A stretch of 64,000 bases of DNA from Clavulina sp. PMI_390. Its lineage: Eukaryota; Basidiomycota; Agaricomycetes; Cantharellales; Hydnaceae. Position 1 is the first letter of the stretch; each line of letters opens with the position of its first letter. A program made the position numbers and the translations under genes. Positions 35,569 through 46,905 of this stretch are shown one piece after another. The DNA is taken from the NCBI GenBank assembly GCA_015039315.1, contig WIDE01000051.1:1-64000 (forward strand), read 5' to 3'. The notes beneath the pieces were generated by a model, which was given only the letters and a program-made list of their open reading frames with translations, had not been told where the DNA came from and did not search any database.

Positions 35569-37816
35569 TCACATCCATCGACCCCTCGTACCCACAGGCA
35601 TCCCGGCCTCGATCTTCTCAATGAGGGCACGCTTCATAAATTGCTCCTCCGCCAGTTCTCTCATTGTCTATAAAGAAATCAGAGGATACTCTTTATTCAC
35701 GATTGTGTGGCCATAGTTGTGACATACCTTAGTAAATCTATCGAGGTCGATACGACCAGCATTCAGCGCACGGTGGAGATGGTACATGGTATCTTCGATC
35801 GCGTTGTCCTCGGCCACCAGCTCGATTAGCCTGTAGGAGAAGGTTCAGATGTTAAGCGACCATCAAAAGAAGGCGATCAAGACTCACTGGTTATATACGA
35901 TCGTCGTTGAGCACACAAGCTCGTCTACCTCTGGCTCTCCCCGCCTCTTCGTCTCCGTTACAGCTGCCTCCACCTGAGTGACCCATTCCCGCGTCTTATC
36001 CGCTACCGCTCGACAAACATCCCGAACCGCTCCGAGTCTCCCCATCTCATCGCGAATGGCTGGCTCTCCCGCAAGCAGATCAGCTTGAATAGCGCGTAGA
36101 CGATCGGTATCTTCCGTCATGGCTTTAGTGACTAGGGCCATCTGAGCAGTAATACGAGCATGGATTTCGTTGTGGAGGGCCATAACATGGGGATTTGGTG
36201 GTCGAGGAGGAGCAGCGACCGGCTCTGGTTGAACATTGGGACTCCCTCCAGGAACAAGGGACTCATCATCACCTCCCAACAGGTCAGGAATGACTGGACG
36301 AGCAACAGGTGGAGGAGGAGAGGCTACCGGAATTATGGGTGGCGGAGGAGGTCTCTGAGGCAACCCCTGGACCTGGGGAGGTGGGGAAGCGAATGGCTGA
36401 GGAGAGAGGCTAGGGTGTGGCGGAGCTGCCCACTGTGGCTGGGCGGGGTACCCGATTGGTGGGGGTGGCGGCGGGGACGGTGCATAGGAAGATGGAGGGG
36501 GAGGAGACATCGTAGCTGGTGGTGTAGGTGTGTAGGTCGGATGAGAGGGTGGTGGGGGAGGGGGAGGTCTTGATGGTGTAAAGAAAAAAGGCTATGGGAA
36601 TTATGGGTGGCGGAGGAGGTCTCTGAGGCAACCCCTGGACCTGGGGAGGTGGGGAAGCGAATGGTTGAGGAGAGAGGCTAGGGTTTGGCGGAGTTGTCCA
36701 CTGTGGCTGGGCGGGGTACCCAATTGGTGGGGGTGGCGGCGGGGACGGTGCATAGGAAGATGGAGGGGGAGGAGACATCGTGGCTGGTGGTGTAGGTGTG
36801 TAGGTCGGATGAGAGGGTGGTGGGGGAGGGGGAGGTCTTGATGGTGTAAAGAAGCCATAACGGCTGTCTTGAGGCACGGGAGCGTAGTTCTGGTTATCAG
36901 GGGAGATATATCCTGGCGGAACGTTCCCAGCGCCGGGAAGTGGGGGTGGAGGGCGCGTAGGGGTTCCACCCTGATGTTGACAAGCGATCGAGTGAGCAAA
37001 GATAACAAACCGAGGGGAATGCTATGACTAACCATAATTCCATTTATCACAGATTGGCCACTGGGAGAAGGAGAGGCGGAAGGGGCAAAAGGGCCTATTG
37101 GAGGTTTTAGAGGTATAGGTGGGGGCGCATAAGAACCTGGAGGATTAGGTGGGGGGTTTACTGATGGCGAAGCGACCATTTGTGGGTTCGGAGAAGCAGG
37201 AAGTGAGGTCGGAGGCGACGATGAAGGAGGATTGGTCGAAACCCTAGGTTTAGGCTTGGCATACACAGGAGGTTGTCTAGAAAAGTGATCTTGCATCACC
37301 TCTAGCAGTCCACGAATGCTACAGCCCTATCCGACAATGAGTGGACGAAAACTCTGTACTCGATCGACGTCACTCACTTCGGGTTTGCTAGGCCACTTCA
37401 CCAAGTACTCAAATTTACACAGCCCGCTTACTTCCACATCATCGCTAGATCGAACAAGCATGTCGGCCGTCGGGACGACATAAGCCAACGGGGCCGCCTT
37501 AGGGTACTCAAGGGGCAGCCAGCATGCTATCGGAATGTTGTATGACGCTCCTCGGAATGTGATCGGCAACAGACCATGAATACACAGAAGAGACTGCATT
37601 CGGCCGTCATCATAGGCTTTAAAACAGTACCATGGGTGAGCTAGTTGTGGGTGAAGGTGACTAGAAAGAAGGCGCACTGTAGGCATCGGTCTTGGGCTTC
37701 AGAGATCGGTAGCTTGCCAAAGCAGCATCGACGTCAGCATAGACTCTGTCCTTTCCCCGATATCGGCCAGATTCTTTGGACAGCCATTTCTGCGTTAGAG
37801 TCTGGGTCGCAGCCAT
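35569..37816 (-). CDS. VPS23: ESCRT-I subunit VPS23 / TSG101, reading frame disturbed by a tandem duplication
   Basis: Exon 1 (37678-37816) gives MAATQTLTQKWLSKESGRYR. Exon 2 (high end 37616) continues the UEV domain: YDDGRMQSLLCIHGLLPITF, GASYNIPIACWLPLEYPKAA. The UEV fold binds ubiquitin and PTAP-type motifs. A long proline-rich region follows, then a coiled coil (ALHNEIHARITAQMALVTKA) and the C-terminal steadiness box (HLHRALNAGRIDLDRFTKTM, EEQFMKRALIEKIEAGMPVG). VPS23 works with VPS28 and VPS37 in sorting ubiquitinated cargo into multivesicular bodies. The oddity is a 268-bp direct repeat in the proline-rich region (36321-36585 and 36589-36853), about 97% identical by eye. Since 268 is not a multiple of three, the upstream frame runs into a stop near 36410 while the C-terminal frame is open only to about 36590. 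A 55-nt splice inside the lower copy would restore it (see findings). The gene is otherwise complete. Confidence 0.85.
36321..36853. repeat. tandem duplication, two ~265-bp copies with a 268-bp period
   Basis: Copy 1 is 36321-36585 and copy 2 is 36589-36853, direct orientation, separated by 3 bases. Examples of aligned pairs are aattatgggt at 36331 and 36599, and ggtcttgatggtgtaaag at 36566 and 36834. I count about eight single-base differences, for example gaatggctgagg versus gaatggttgagg. The copies lie wholly inside the proline-rich coding region of VPS23. Confidence 0.95.
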
Positions 37817-37880
37817 ACGCAGATGTTCTGACTAGTTGTTGCTTGTTGTGGGACCAGGTGAATCGCCACCACCACAGGAT
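37817..37880. promoter_or_regulatory. 64-bp divergent start-to-start interval
   Basis: Only 64 bases separate the ATG of VPS23 (-) from the likely ATG of guanine deaminase (+). Any 5' leaders must overlap the neighbouring gene, so the two transcripts probably share promoter sequence or start inside each other's first exon. No TATA box is visible in the interval. Confidence 0.55.
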
Positions 37881-39460
37881 ATGGCTGACATTTCGCAAAT
37901 TTTGATCGGAAACTTCGTCCAAGTACCTCGTCTAGGCGCTGGCATTGAGTGCCATACCCAGCATCTTGTAGCTCTTGACAGTCTAGGAAATGTCGCCGAA
38001 TTTGTCTCACGCGACTCCGATCGTGGACGACTGATTCTTTCTAGTATTTCATCCAATGTCGTAGTTTTTGAAGCGCCACCGGAGTCGTTCTTCCTCCCAA
38101 GCTTTGTTGACCTCCACCTCCATGCTCCTCAGTTTCTCTATCTTGGAACAGGATTACATCTGCCTCTCATGGAGTGGCTCGGAGCATACGCGTACAAGGC
38201 GGAAGAGAGGATCGATGCTGATCCTGCTCTTGCTCACAAGGTATACTTCAAGCTTGCGCGCCGCCTAATTCAATCTGGTACTGGGGCAGCTTTGTTGTTT
38301 GGCACAATCAATGAGGAGTCAAAGTGAATGTCCCACATCGAGCATACCCAGAACGTCACGAGGAAGGCGCTAATTACCGTTGTTCCAGCCTCATTCTCGC
38401 AGAGGAGTTTCAGAACGCGGGCATCCGAGGTTTCGTGGGGAAACTTTCGATGGACAAGTCATCACGACCCTCATATGTAGAGAAGTCCGCTGAAGCCTCG
38501 CTCGCCTCGGCAAAGTCATTCATATCTCGCTGCAACCATCTCGTCTCGGATTTACATCCGTACCAACGCCTCGTCGAGCCCGTGATCACCCCTCGATTCG
38601 TACCCACATGCTCAAATGAATTACTCGAGGGATTGGGTAATCTCGCTCAGACCAGCGGGGCAAAGGTCCAAAGCCACATGGCGGAAGCACGCGATATGGT
38701 TGACTGGGTTCGCGCTGAACGTCAAACGGATGATTTTGAGATCTTTCAGCAGGTATGCTGCCCAGGGAAGTGCACTTCTAGGTTCTCACAAGCTTCCGGA
38801 GTATAGAAGAATTTACTCAATTCGCGCACGGTCCAGGCGCATTGCACTTACCTTCCTGACCCTCTTCGCACCTCACTTGACACCATGAGATCGCTCGGAA
38901 GCGCCATCGCACACTGTCCCTTATCAAATGCATACTTCTCGCATCAGCCCTTCCCCCTACGCGAGGCTCTAGATGCAAACGTCAAAGTGGGCCTTGGAAG
39001 TGATGTCGCAGGTGGCTATCAAATTGACATGATGACAGCGATGCGCCAAGCAGTCATCACATCCAGGACTCGAGAGGGGTCGCGCGTTGAAACCTCGATC
39101 GCACGAGGGGACGCCTCTACCTCAGGAGCCTCCCTCGCCGTTCACTGGACGGACACACTATTCCTGGCTACAAGAGGAGGCGCAGAGGCGTTAGGTCTAC
39201 GTGGAGGCCATTTTGTAGCCGGTGCTTCGTTCGACGCGCAATTGAGTACGTATCATTTACGCTGACAGCCTGGCTAAAATAGCAGCCTAACTTTTGTAAT
39301 AGTCACCCTGATTGACAAAGATGGGGAGGGTGTAGGAAACATGGATCTGATTGACCCACTCGAAATTTTTTCATGGGAGGAGAGGCTAGAAAAATGGTGG
39401 TGCCTCGGAGATCACGCGAATCGCACAGGTCTTTGGATTCAAGGGAAGAGAATATTGTAA
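37881..39460 (+). CDS. guanine deaminase
   Basis: Hydrolyses guanine to xanthine and ammonia in purine salvage and catabolism. It is an amidohydrolase-fold zinc enzyme. Visible marks are LPSFVDLHLHAPQFLYLGTG (zinc ligands in HLHAPQ), FVGKLSMDKSS, QSHMAEARDMVDWV (zinc His), RTVQAHCTYLPD (zinc His), GSAIAHCPLSNAYFS, and LGSDVAGGYQIDMM (catalytic Asp). Introns at 38324-38390, 38753-38806 and about 39246-39301 are needed to keep these motifs in frame; the second joins FQQ to KNLLNSRTVQAHC. The C-terminus is TGLWIQGKRIL (TAA 39458-39460). I chose MADISQ at 37881; an in-frame Met-like codon at 37836 would add a short Gly/Pro leader. It is convergent with NOC3, with only 43 bp between stops. Confidence 0.93.
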
Positions 39461-39503
39461 TGTACATCACCTGGTGAACGTCGTAACAAGCGTAAAGTTC
39501 GTG

Positions 39504-42374
39504 TTATCGCGTGAAATGTACCAAGTTCTGGGCCTCCGTTCGAACGTTTACGTCCCAATGATCCCGGGCCAGCACCCTGAGCTCCCAAAAGTTCGCAGCA
39601 TGTAACGCGCCGCTGAGCTGTGGATCAGGTACTTCGGCCTTGTACACGCCACTGGAAACCCTCTCTTCGGTTGATAGTAGAGCTTCAAGTGCAGGATCCC
39701 GGACAAGCAGCGTTCGAACAAACGCAATCGCTCTCGATGCCGAGTGAGGCGGCCAGGACAGAGCAGATATCATCAATCGCTTTGCAAATGCTGCCGAGCG
39801 CCACGACGGGTTCTCGTGCGCAGCAGAGCGGGTGATAAATACGAGCGACAGCGCACGGAAAAGCAGGTCGGACATGCTGGACTGTGCTTTAGTGCGCGTT
39901 ACTGGCGTGCCAGACCCTCCGATCAGTGGTTGTGATTGAGATGCCACATCCTCAATATTTGGCACTAATGCCAAATCTATCAGAATCCCATATAGGAAGT
40001 TGACAAAATCGGCTAAATCAATGCTAAGAGCTTCCCCTACAGTCGAGGTCAGGAACATGACTCAATCCGCAAAAGCAGACAATAGCTACCTTGCCCGGTC
40101 AGAAGCTCGAAGGCAGTGACAATACACAACAATCGATGTCTGGTGACCTCGAGATCATCAACTGGGGCAATATCCTCCTCCTTCTCGTCTGATTCCAGCT
40201 CGGACAACAAATCCGTACCCTCTCGAGTGATAAGCGTTCGTAAGGTGGCGAGTAGATCCTTGAAGAAATCTATATTGACGAGATGCGCGAACTTCGATAT
40301 CCCAACGAGTGCAGCAGGCAAAAGAGGGGTACGATGCGGTGACTTAAGGATGCGGAAGTATAGCACGAAGAGAAGTTTTAGTGTTTCGGTGTGCTAAAGA
40401 GCGTAGCGTGTCGTCAGCCACCATGACAATTGAAGCGTGCCAATTCACATACCGTCTTGGACCGTTCCTCTCGATCAACTTCAACCTCGGCTTCGTAAAG
40501 CTCCTGTTGAATCTCCTTACGCTCCTTCTCTGCTTTCTTAGCCTTTTTACTAAGATGAGGGGCTTTTGGGTCGTACTTCTTATCCGCCCGCCGCCTCCTG
40601 TCTGGCTTGGGAGGAAGGTCACGGTCGACCTTAGTATCTGAAGCCTTGACTCCTAGCTCGCTCTTCAGCCGGAGGTGAAGCAAACATCCTAGCGCGTTCG
40701 GGTGGACGTTGAACTTCCTCTCCTTTATCATGCGGTTGAGGAGACGGACAAGTTCAAGGGAGGCATCCCCGCTCTGGTCATGTTGTAGTACTGAGATGAA
40801 GGTCTTCAGACAAATTTCTGATGACTTTGGGGGAAGTCAGCATCATTGAGCCTTATGGCAGACGAGAAAGAACAAAGTATCACCTCTGGCCATGATCTTC
40901 GGCTCAGCTGGGCCACAAGAGCACTCATAATATTTAGCCGAAAGTTGAAGTGAGGGATCTCTTGAAGCAGGGAGCACAGACAAGAAAGTGCGGTATCGAA
41001 GAGCTCTGTTTTGCCTGAAATAAGGGGTGAGTATTTATCCTTGTTGCCTGTAATGGAGAAATGCTCACTCTTCAAGTCTTGCTCGAGGGTCCGCAGGTAG
41101 TTTTGATAAACGCCTACAAGTCCTTGCTCGTAGTCGCGTTGTCGCTGTACCTGCTGGCTCACTTTTTCTTCTTTCTCTTTGTCCGTCAGAGCGCGTATCC
41201 GATATGCAGGGATAATATCCTTGAAAACGGCGAGCTGGGAAAGCATTGCAAGTTTACGGATGATGGGGTCATTTTGGACAGGTTTGGGATGAGTGGGAGT
41301 TGTGATGGATGGAAGCGAGAATGAGTTCAATCGCCGGAGAAGGCCAATCTAATGACAATAAATAGAGTTAGCACGAAGGTAATGATCCAAAACGAAAACC
41401 AGTCGTACGCTATTCTCAGGATCAGCCACAACCTCTTGGCAGATGCTGGCCAGTTGTTCCTTGGCTGCTTGTATCCGCGCTTTGCGAGATTTTGTGCCAA
41501 TAACAGCCGTAACAGCAGGCCTCCCAAACCGAGCGCCCGTTGAAATGTCCTCACGCGGGGGAGCTAGCTGCTCCATAGCGCGTGTTGCATCTTCAATACC
41601 GTCATCCTCATCAGATGAACCCTCTACTTCTTGTACGGGCAAGTAGCCACGCTTCTTGAGCTTGCCGTCGGGCATTTTGATAGGAAGACGTTCGGCGCCA
41701 GTTTCGGTTTCCGAATACGCGGGCTTTTTCTGCTTTCGCACATACCGTTCTTCTAGCTCCAGTTCAGATTCGGAATCAGAAGATGACTGTGAAGATGCAC
41801 TATCATCTTCAATACCACCAGCATCCGAGGCCACAGAGAGGTCATAGCTCTCAATATCAGAATCCCATAGCCCCTCATCTTCGGAATGAGAATGTATGGA
41901 CGGAAGGTCGTCATCAACAACAGACTTGACACGAGCGGGTTTGTTCATTTTATGGAGCCGATCGGACTCGTGCTTACTCCTAAAAATAGCGATATTAGAG
42001 TTTGTAAATTTTGAGGTTAGACAGGAATCGGCACTCACCTTGCTATAGCATTCTTGTCGAGGGTGTTGAGAAAAGATGCAGACTGTGCCTCGTTTGTGAA
42101 GAAGGCAATATCGTCGGCATCAGCTTCAGATTCATCACCATCATTAGGTTCATTAGCGTCGGCAGGGATGGGGATCGTTTTTCTATGTGCTGCTTTCTCT
42201 TTTTTTGGGACAGTGCGGACTTTGCGAGGAATAGCTTCCGAAGAAGCATCAACTTTGCGTTTTTTGGTAGGTTGGGACGTCTGGATATGCGTAAGTATCC
42301 AATTTCATTGTCAGATCGATGGAGCTTACAGAGGCTCCAGGCTGCCCGCGTCGTTTCTGAGAAAGTTTGACCAT
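39504..42374 (-). CDS. NOC3: nucleolar complex protein 3 (NOC3)
   Basis: A multi-exon gene starting [15 protein letters not shown] at 42374. The N-terminal third is basic then acidic, with long Ser/Asp/Glu tracts ([18 protein letters not shown]) and [20 protein letters not shown]. The middle holds the NOC3 pattern: [20 protein letters not shown] followed by [31 protein letters not shown] and [20 protein letters not shown] sequence. The C-terminal CBF-type region includes [39 protein letters not shown] and [11 protein letters not shown], and ends NLVHFTR. Noc3 acts with Noc2 in nuclear export of pre-60S particles and in yeast is also tied to replication licensing. Its start is 68 bp from the TEL2 stop, in tandem. 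Exon edges were not all checked. Confidence 0.87.
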
Positions 42375-42442
42375 TTCGTCACAGTGTCACAGCAGAGTAA
42401 CGGTGGCACCAATACAATTGCCAGACTGCTTATGGTACAAAG

Positions 42443-45400
42443 CTACAAACTAATCATCGAGCGCCTCCATTGATCCAACACCTCCTCGATCCGCAATAGT
42501 ACACCTGCGGCCGCTCGGCGAATCCTGTTGACGGACTCTCCACTATTTCGATCCGTCATAATTCCACCATGACTCTCTAAATGTGTGAACACTTGTGAGG
42601 CCCAATCACGTGTGCCGTAGAGCAATGAAGTATGTTCAAGCGCCAGCGTCTTTCCACCATCAAGTTCAGCGCAAGCATCAAGTACAACGAGCGCGATTTC
42701 CAAAGATGCCGCGAGGACCGCGTTCTCTTTGTCGATGTTCTGAGGATCGTCATCTTCTATACCTGCCTGGGCTTTGCGACCTGGGTTATGCTTGCCTGAT
42801 CCAACAGTCCCTGCAATTTCGAGGGCGCTGGGCGCCAGAATGCGCAGGTATGCTGGAGAGTGCCGGGCGGCATGTAGGAGGACAGAGACAGTAGCAAGAA
42901 AATGCTTAAGGGTGAGAGCATCAAGGATCATAGCAGTACCGGCGCTATGGTATCCTTGAGTACCAGAGTAGCGTGATCGGACTTCTCGCGACTGTTCGTC
43001 GCGCAGGTATGTCCAGAATTGTTCGATGAGGGGAACAACAAAATACTCTGCAGCAACAGCAGAGAATGTCACGGCTGATGGGAGAGAAGACGATTGGAAC
43101 GATGTAGTGTTCGTGGGGATGATGGATGGGGCCTTGGGTCGAATGCGAAGTTGTTTCTCTCGAATGATTGAAGGTACCTTCTCTTCAGCCTCTGCTTTGC
43201 CCTTGGCTAGAGCAAGGCTTGTGATACCATCGGCGATCATCGCGACTCCGTCTGACCCGTAGGTATTCGCTGACTCGGTGAGATATTTCGAATGAAGGGA
43301 GGGGGGAAGCATCTTGGATGGGAAGTCTGCACGAGTGGAGGGAGGTGGCGGTGCGAGTCCTGCAAGCTCCCGCGCACCTAACGCTAGCGCGTTGAGAATC
43401 GCATAACGTTGAGAGGTGGACCACTGATTGTGGAAGAACTGCTCAATCAGACACCTTTGAATATGCGTCATTCGGTGAGGATGTGATCTACAAAAACAGA
43501 GCAAAAACAAACATACGGGGCGGATATTTTTGGACAGCATGAAACTAGTGCAATCAGTATTCCCAGCCTTCTTTCCTCAAATTTAGCGATGTCGTAATTA
43601 TTTTGAAGGCTCAGCGTGGCAATGCACAAGTTTGCAGCGTTCTCCTCTGTGGACAGTTTCAGGGTCAACATATGGTCAGGAGCAGAAGATGCCAACTCGC
43701 TCACCAAGCTCTGTCCCGAAATTGCGTTTACGGCGAACGAGCTCCTCGCCATGGGTGAGGGCTAACTCGAATCCTCGTAGCTCTTCTTCTCCTTCTGCCT
43801 TGCTCGGTCGTAGGAGTTCACCGAGGCTCACGAGATATATTGGCCGGGATTTCTTTTGTTGCTTGGAGCCGCCCCCTGTACGCAGACTGGGATCCCGCTC
43901 GATCTCATCCAGCTCCGATGGTGTCGGAGAGGGTGCCCGAGATGAGGCATCATCGGAGTCATATCCAACTAGGGAGTCGTCATCAGAGTCGGGTTCTCTG
44001 GTTGCCTGAACCGGGCGTGTCATTATAGCAGACACAACAGATCTTGAGGTCGTTTCCAGAGGTGCTGGGAGCTCGTCATCAGTGGTTGTAGAATCCAACT
44101 CAACCTGGCCTTCCTCTACATCTGCATCACGAAAATTTACGAGGGTGCGAAGCTCTCTGATCCAAGGACGGCCGTCAGCGTCCCCATCCCATACACCAAA
44201 CTCTAGTTTCCGCCCACTGAGTTGGGCCACTTCTTCCGCTAGAGTCATTCCCAGTAGGCGGATCATTGGATCCATATTACCGACGTACTTGGACACCGCA
44301 CCGATGAATATTGGTGAGGTTGCTAGGCCTTTCACATAAGGATTATTGGGAGGTAGATAAGACCAAGTCGCCATAAGAGCAAGCGTGAAATCTGCCGTCG
44401 CATACGCAAGGTTATTGACAACATGACGCTAGAAAGCTGGTATGCTTACACTGATGGCGAGAAACAAGAGGGTTCTGAGAGTGTTCTGGTGAGGACCAAA
44501 TTTCCAGTAATTGTTCACTGAGAGTTACCAGGGCTTGTACAAAACCATGAGGTCAAGGACTTGGGTTGAAGAATAAAAATGTTCAATGGACCTACCGTTC
44601 TCGTCCACCGTATCTCCTTCTACACTTCCTGATTGCCAGCACACGGCCACGCGAGCCAGGTGCACGTCCCATGTGCGTCCAACAAGCACAGAGCGCACCA
44701 CTTGACCAAACTCTGTCCCATCTGGTAGAGAAGTTGGAGAGAACAGAGCGATCATCTTTGCATGATTCTTGACTAGCTGCCGCGCCTGTGGGACCCCTGA
44801 CATGCTATCATGTGGTACCGGGATAGCCGACAGGAGGGAAGTAAAGAAGGTTCGCTGTGATGAGGATGGTAACTGGACTAGGACCGAGGCCCATATACGA
44901 GATAGCTGGCGGCGAGATGTTTCTTTTGTCGAAACGGCTAACAATTGGTTCCAGCAATCAGTGAAAAAGGAGGGTCGGAGGGAGCTCGCAGACTGCTGAG
45001 GAAACAACCCAATCTGGATTAGTTTATGAAGGAGGGTGCTAGCTGCGGTAATGGAGTCATCTAGAAGTTACGCTTTTTGAGTTTGAGTTCAATCGCATTC
45101 TATATGGCAGGCTTGTTGAGCTCACCGGAAGGTGGATGTGATACGTTGGCAAGGTGCGTCATCAAACGTTCAACACACCGACATAGATACCTGGAGTATT
45201 CTCTGAAAAGAAGATAAGTGGTCTCGATATCCTTCCTCACTCTCACAAAGCACATGCTCACCTATCACGAAGGGATTCATGGAAATCTTCAGACAAGTCT
45301 GCTTGCAGCCCTATCGCATTAGCGATCTTCGGACCAGCTGACGCGACATTCCCGACAAGCAAGTCCCACTCGAGCATTCTGGACTGCTTTTGTGACCCCT

Positions 45401-45881
45401 GAAAGAGGAAATCGTGCATCATATCGACAGGGTAATTCTCGAGTAAACGAGGGAGTAGCTGAAGCGTAAATGGGGTGATGGGAGTCGAGAGCAACGCTGA
45501 GTAGGAAGAGAGTGCGATTTCCAATGCTGCAGGATCATAAGGGCTTTGGGCGGATGTAGATGCCCTCTGAGTACGCAAGGGAACACAGAAAAGATTCTCG
45601 AGCATGCATGTCTTGGAATCTTCCTTGAGGACGGGATACCAGTGGGGCACAACATTCGAAATCACGGCCCCCTGGATCGACGAGATAAGTCTCGTATGCT
45701 GAGAGCTCATAGTTATAGTCTTCAGTGAAGAGTCGGGAAAGGACAATGCAAGCCCAAACGCATCGAGTGGCAATTGAAGCTGATGCTCCAGTTCCTCCAC
45801 ATCGCTGATCGGCTGACGAATGCTCGCAAAGACGCCACGCAGGAGCTCAGTTATTTTGTCAGAGGATCTGCTCTGTTCCAT
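42443..45881 (-). CDS. TEL2: telomere length regulation protein TEL2
   Basis: A multi-exon gene starting MEQSRSSDKITELLRGVFAS at 45881 and ending VLDQWRRSMISL at 42443. The N-terminal part is a helical solenoid (LEHQLQLPLDAFGLALSFPD, LLPRLLENYPVDMMHDFLFQ). The conserved C-terminal block includes KGLATSPIFIGAVSKYVGNM, DPMIRLLGMTLAEEVAQLSG, LEFGVWDGDADGRPW and IQRCLIEQFFHNQWSTSQRY, which are the signature of this family. A Ser/Asp-rich linker (SDDDSLVGYDSDDASS) sits between them, at the place where CK2 phosphorylation links Tel2 to the R2TP complex in other organisms. Tel2 with Tti1 and Tti2 stabilises PIKK kinases such as TOR, ATM and ATR. Note that ECD, another R2TP-linked protein, is also in this window. 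Phosphosite function is inference. Confidence 0.88.
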
Positions 45882-46146
45882 GGCACTGTATAGGTGCAGC
45901 AGTGTTTGGTCCGAATGTGGATGTTTGGTTTTGCGTGCTACTTTTCGTAATTCGGATCCTATGGTGCTACAGCTCTTTGGACTAACAGAACCAGCAAAAA
46001 CTAATCAGGGCGCCATTGCATATTTAATTCTCCCACAAAACTCCACCACTATCCTCTCCTCATCTATGAGCATCATTTCGTAGTTAGCCCACATACACTC
46101 GTATGACTATAACCTTGAAACCGATGGAGAGACGTACCGTGTGTAC

Positions 46147-46905
46147 CTAATCATCATTATAACGGCTTTCCAGAATCGCCATGACACTTTGCACGACCTC
46201 AGGATTGCCTTCTGAGTCTCGATCCTTTGATCCCTCTCTCAATACTGTGAATGTCTCTTGCAGCACAGCAGGGAGATCGGTGAGCCCATGCACCGGCTCT
46301 TGGAGCTTTGTGCTGGCCGAATGCCCGTAAACCGACACAAACCGGTCTTTCTGAGCCCTCCCGTCCTTGAAAGGCAACAAATTGTAGATCGGCTGGGACG
46401 TCATAGGGTGGCGAATGCGCCATTGGTTCCAGCCTTCCTCCACTTTGGGCACGTCATCACCCGTGGCCGATTCGACAAGCTTATTTAGTGCCTCTTGATC
46501 CCCGTCGACGAGCTTGAGCACGCGTCCCGCAGCATCAACTACAAAGTCGGGCGCGAATATAGCGGCGATGAGGCTCGTTCCAACTGGTGCATTGCGTTCC
46601 AGTCCATATTGGAGTTTAGAAGCTTCTGGAACGAAGGTATCACGCAAGGGATGAAGAGTGGCCCGATCGTGCCATCCCGAAAGGGGGTATGTCTGTGATG
46701 GCATACTTGTGAAGAACTGGAGAGGATATGGTAGGATATGGGATGGGAAGTACAGGAGGGAGGTGGTGACGAGAGCGACAAAAGTCACTGGGATGATAAG
46801 TGATCGAATGGCAGCCAGATCGACGAGCTTTAAGGAGATCGAGCTGTGTTGTGATGCTGCGAGTTGCGGAGTGGGCTGTGTCTTGGCGAGTGTGACGAGT
46901 GACAC
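46147..46905 (-). CDS. conserved-looking single-pass membrane protein of unknown function
   Basis: An intronless frame of 252 residues. One clear transmembrane segment lies at about residues 34-56 (SLIIPVTFVALVTTSLLYFP). The N-terminal 30 residues are hydrophilic and uncharged to weakly basic. The C-terminal ~190 residues look soluble and globular, with charged and hydrophobic alternation (FAPDFVVDAAGRVLKLVDGD, VEEGWNQWRIRHPMTSQPIY, DRFVSVYGHSAS). This gives a type of tail- or signal-anchored protein with most of its mass on one side of the membrane. I recognise no family. The codon use and absence of stops support a real gene. It is in tandem with TEL2 (265 bp apart). Confidence 0.65.
   Translation of the reverse strand: MSLVTLAKTQPTPQLAASQHSSISLKLVDLAAIRSLIIPVTFVALVTTSLLYFPSHILPYPLQFFTSMPSQTYPLSGWHDRATLHPLRDTFVPEASKLQYGLERNAPVGTSLIAAIFAPDFVVDAAGRVLKLVDGDQEALNKLVESATGDDVPKVEEGWNQWRIRHPMTSQPIYNLLPFKDGRAQKDRFVSVYGHSASTKLQEPVHGLTDLPAVLQETFTVLREGSKDRDSEGNPEVVQSVMAILESRYNDD

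Noticed and set aside
36160..36573. A Trp/Arg/Gly-rich plus-strand frame
   Set aside because: It is the complement of the proline-rich VPS23 repeat; the Trp and Gly codons are reversed Pro codons.
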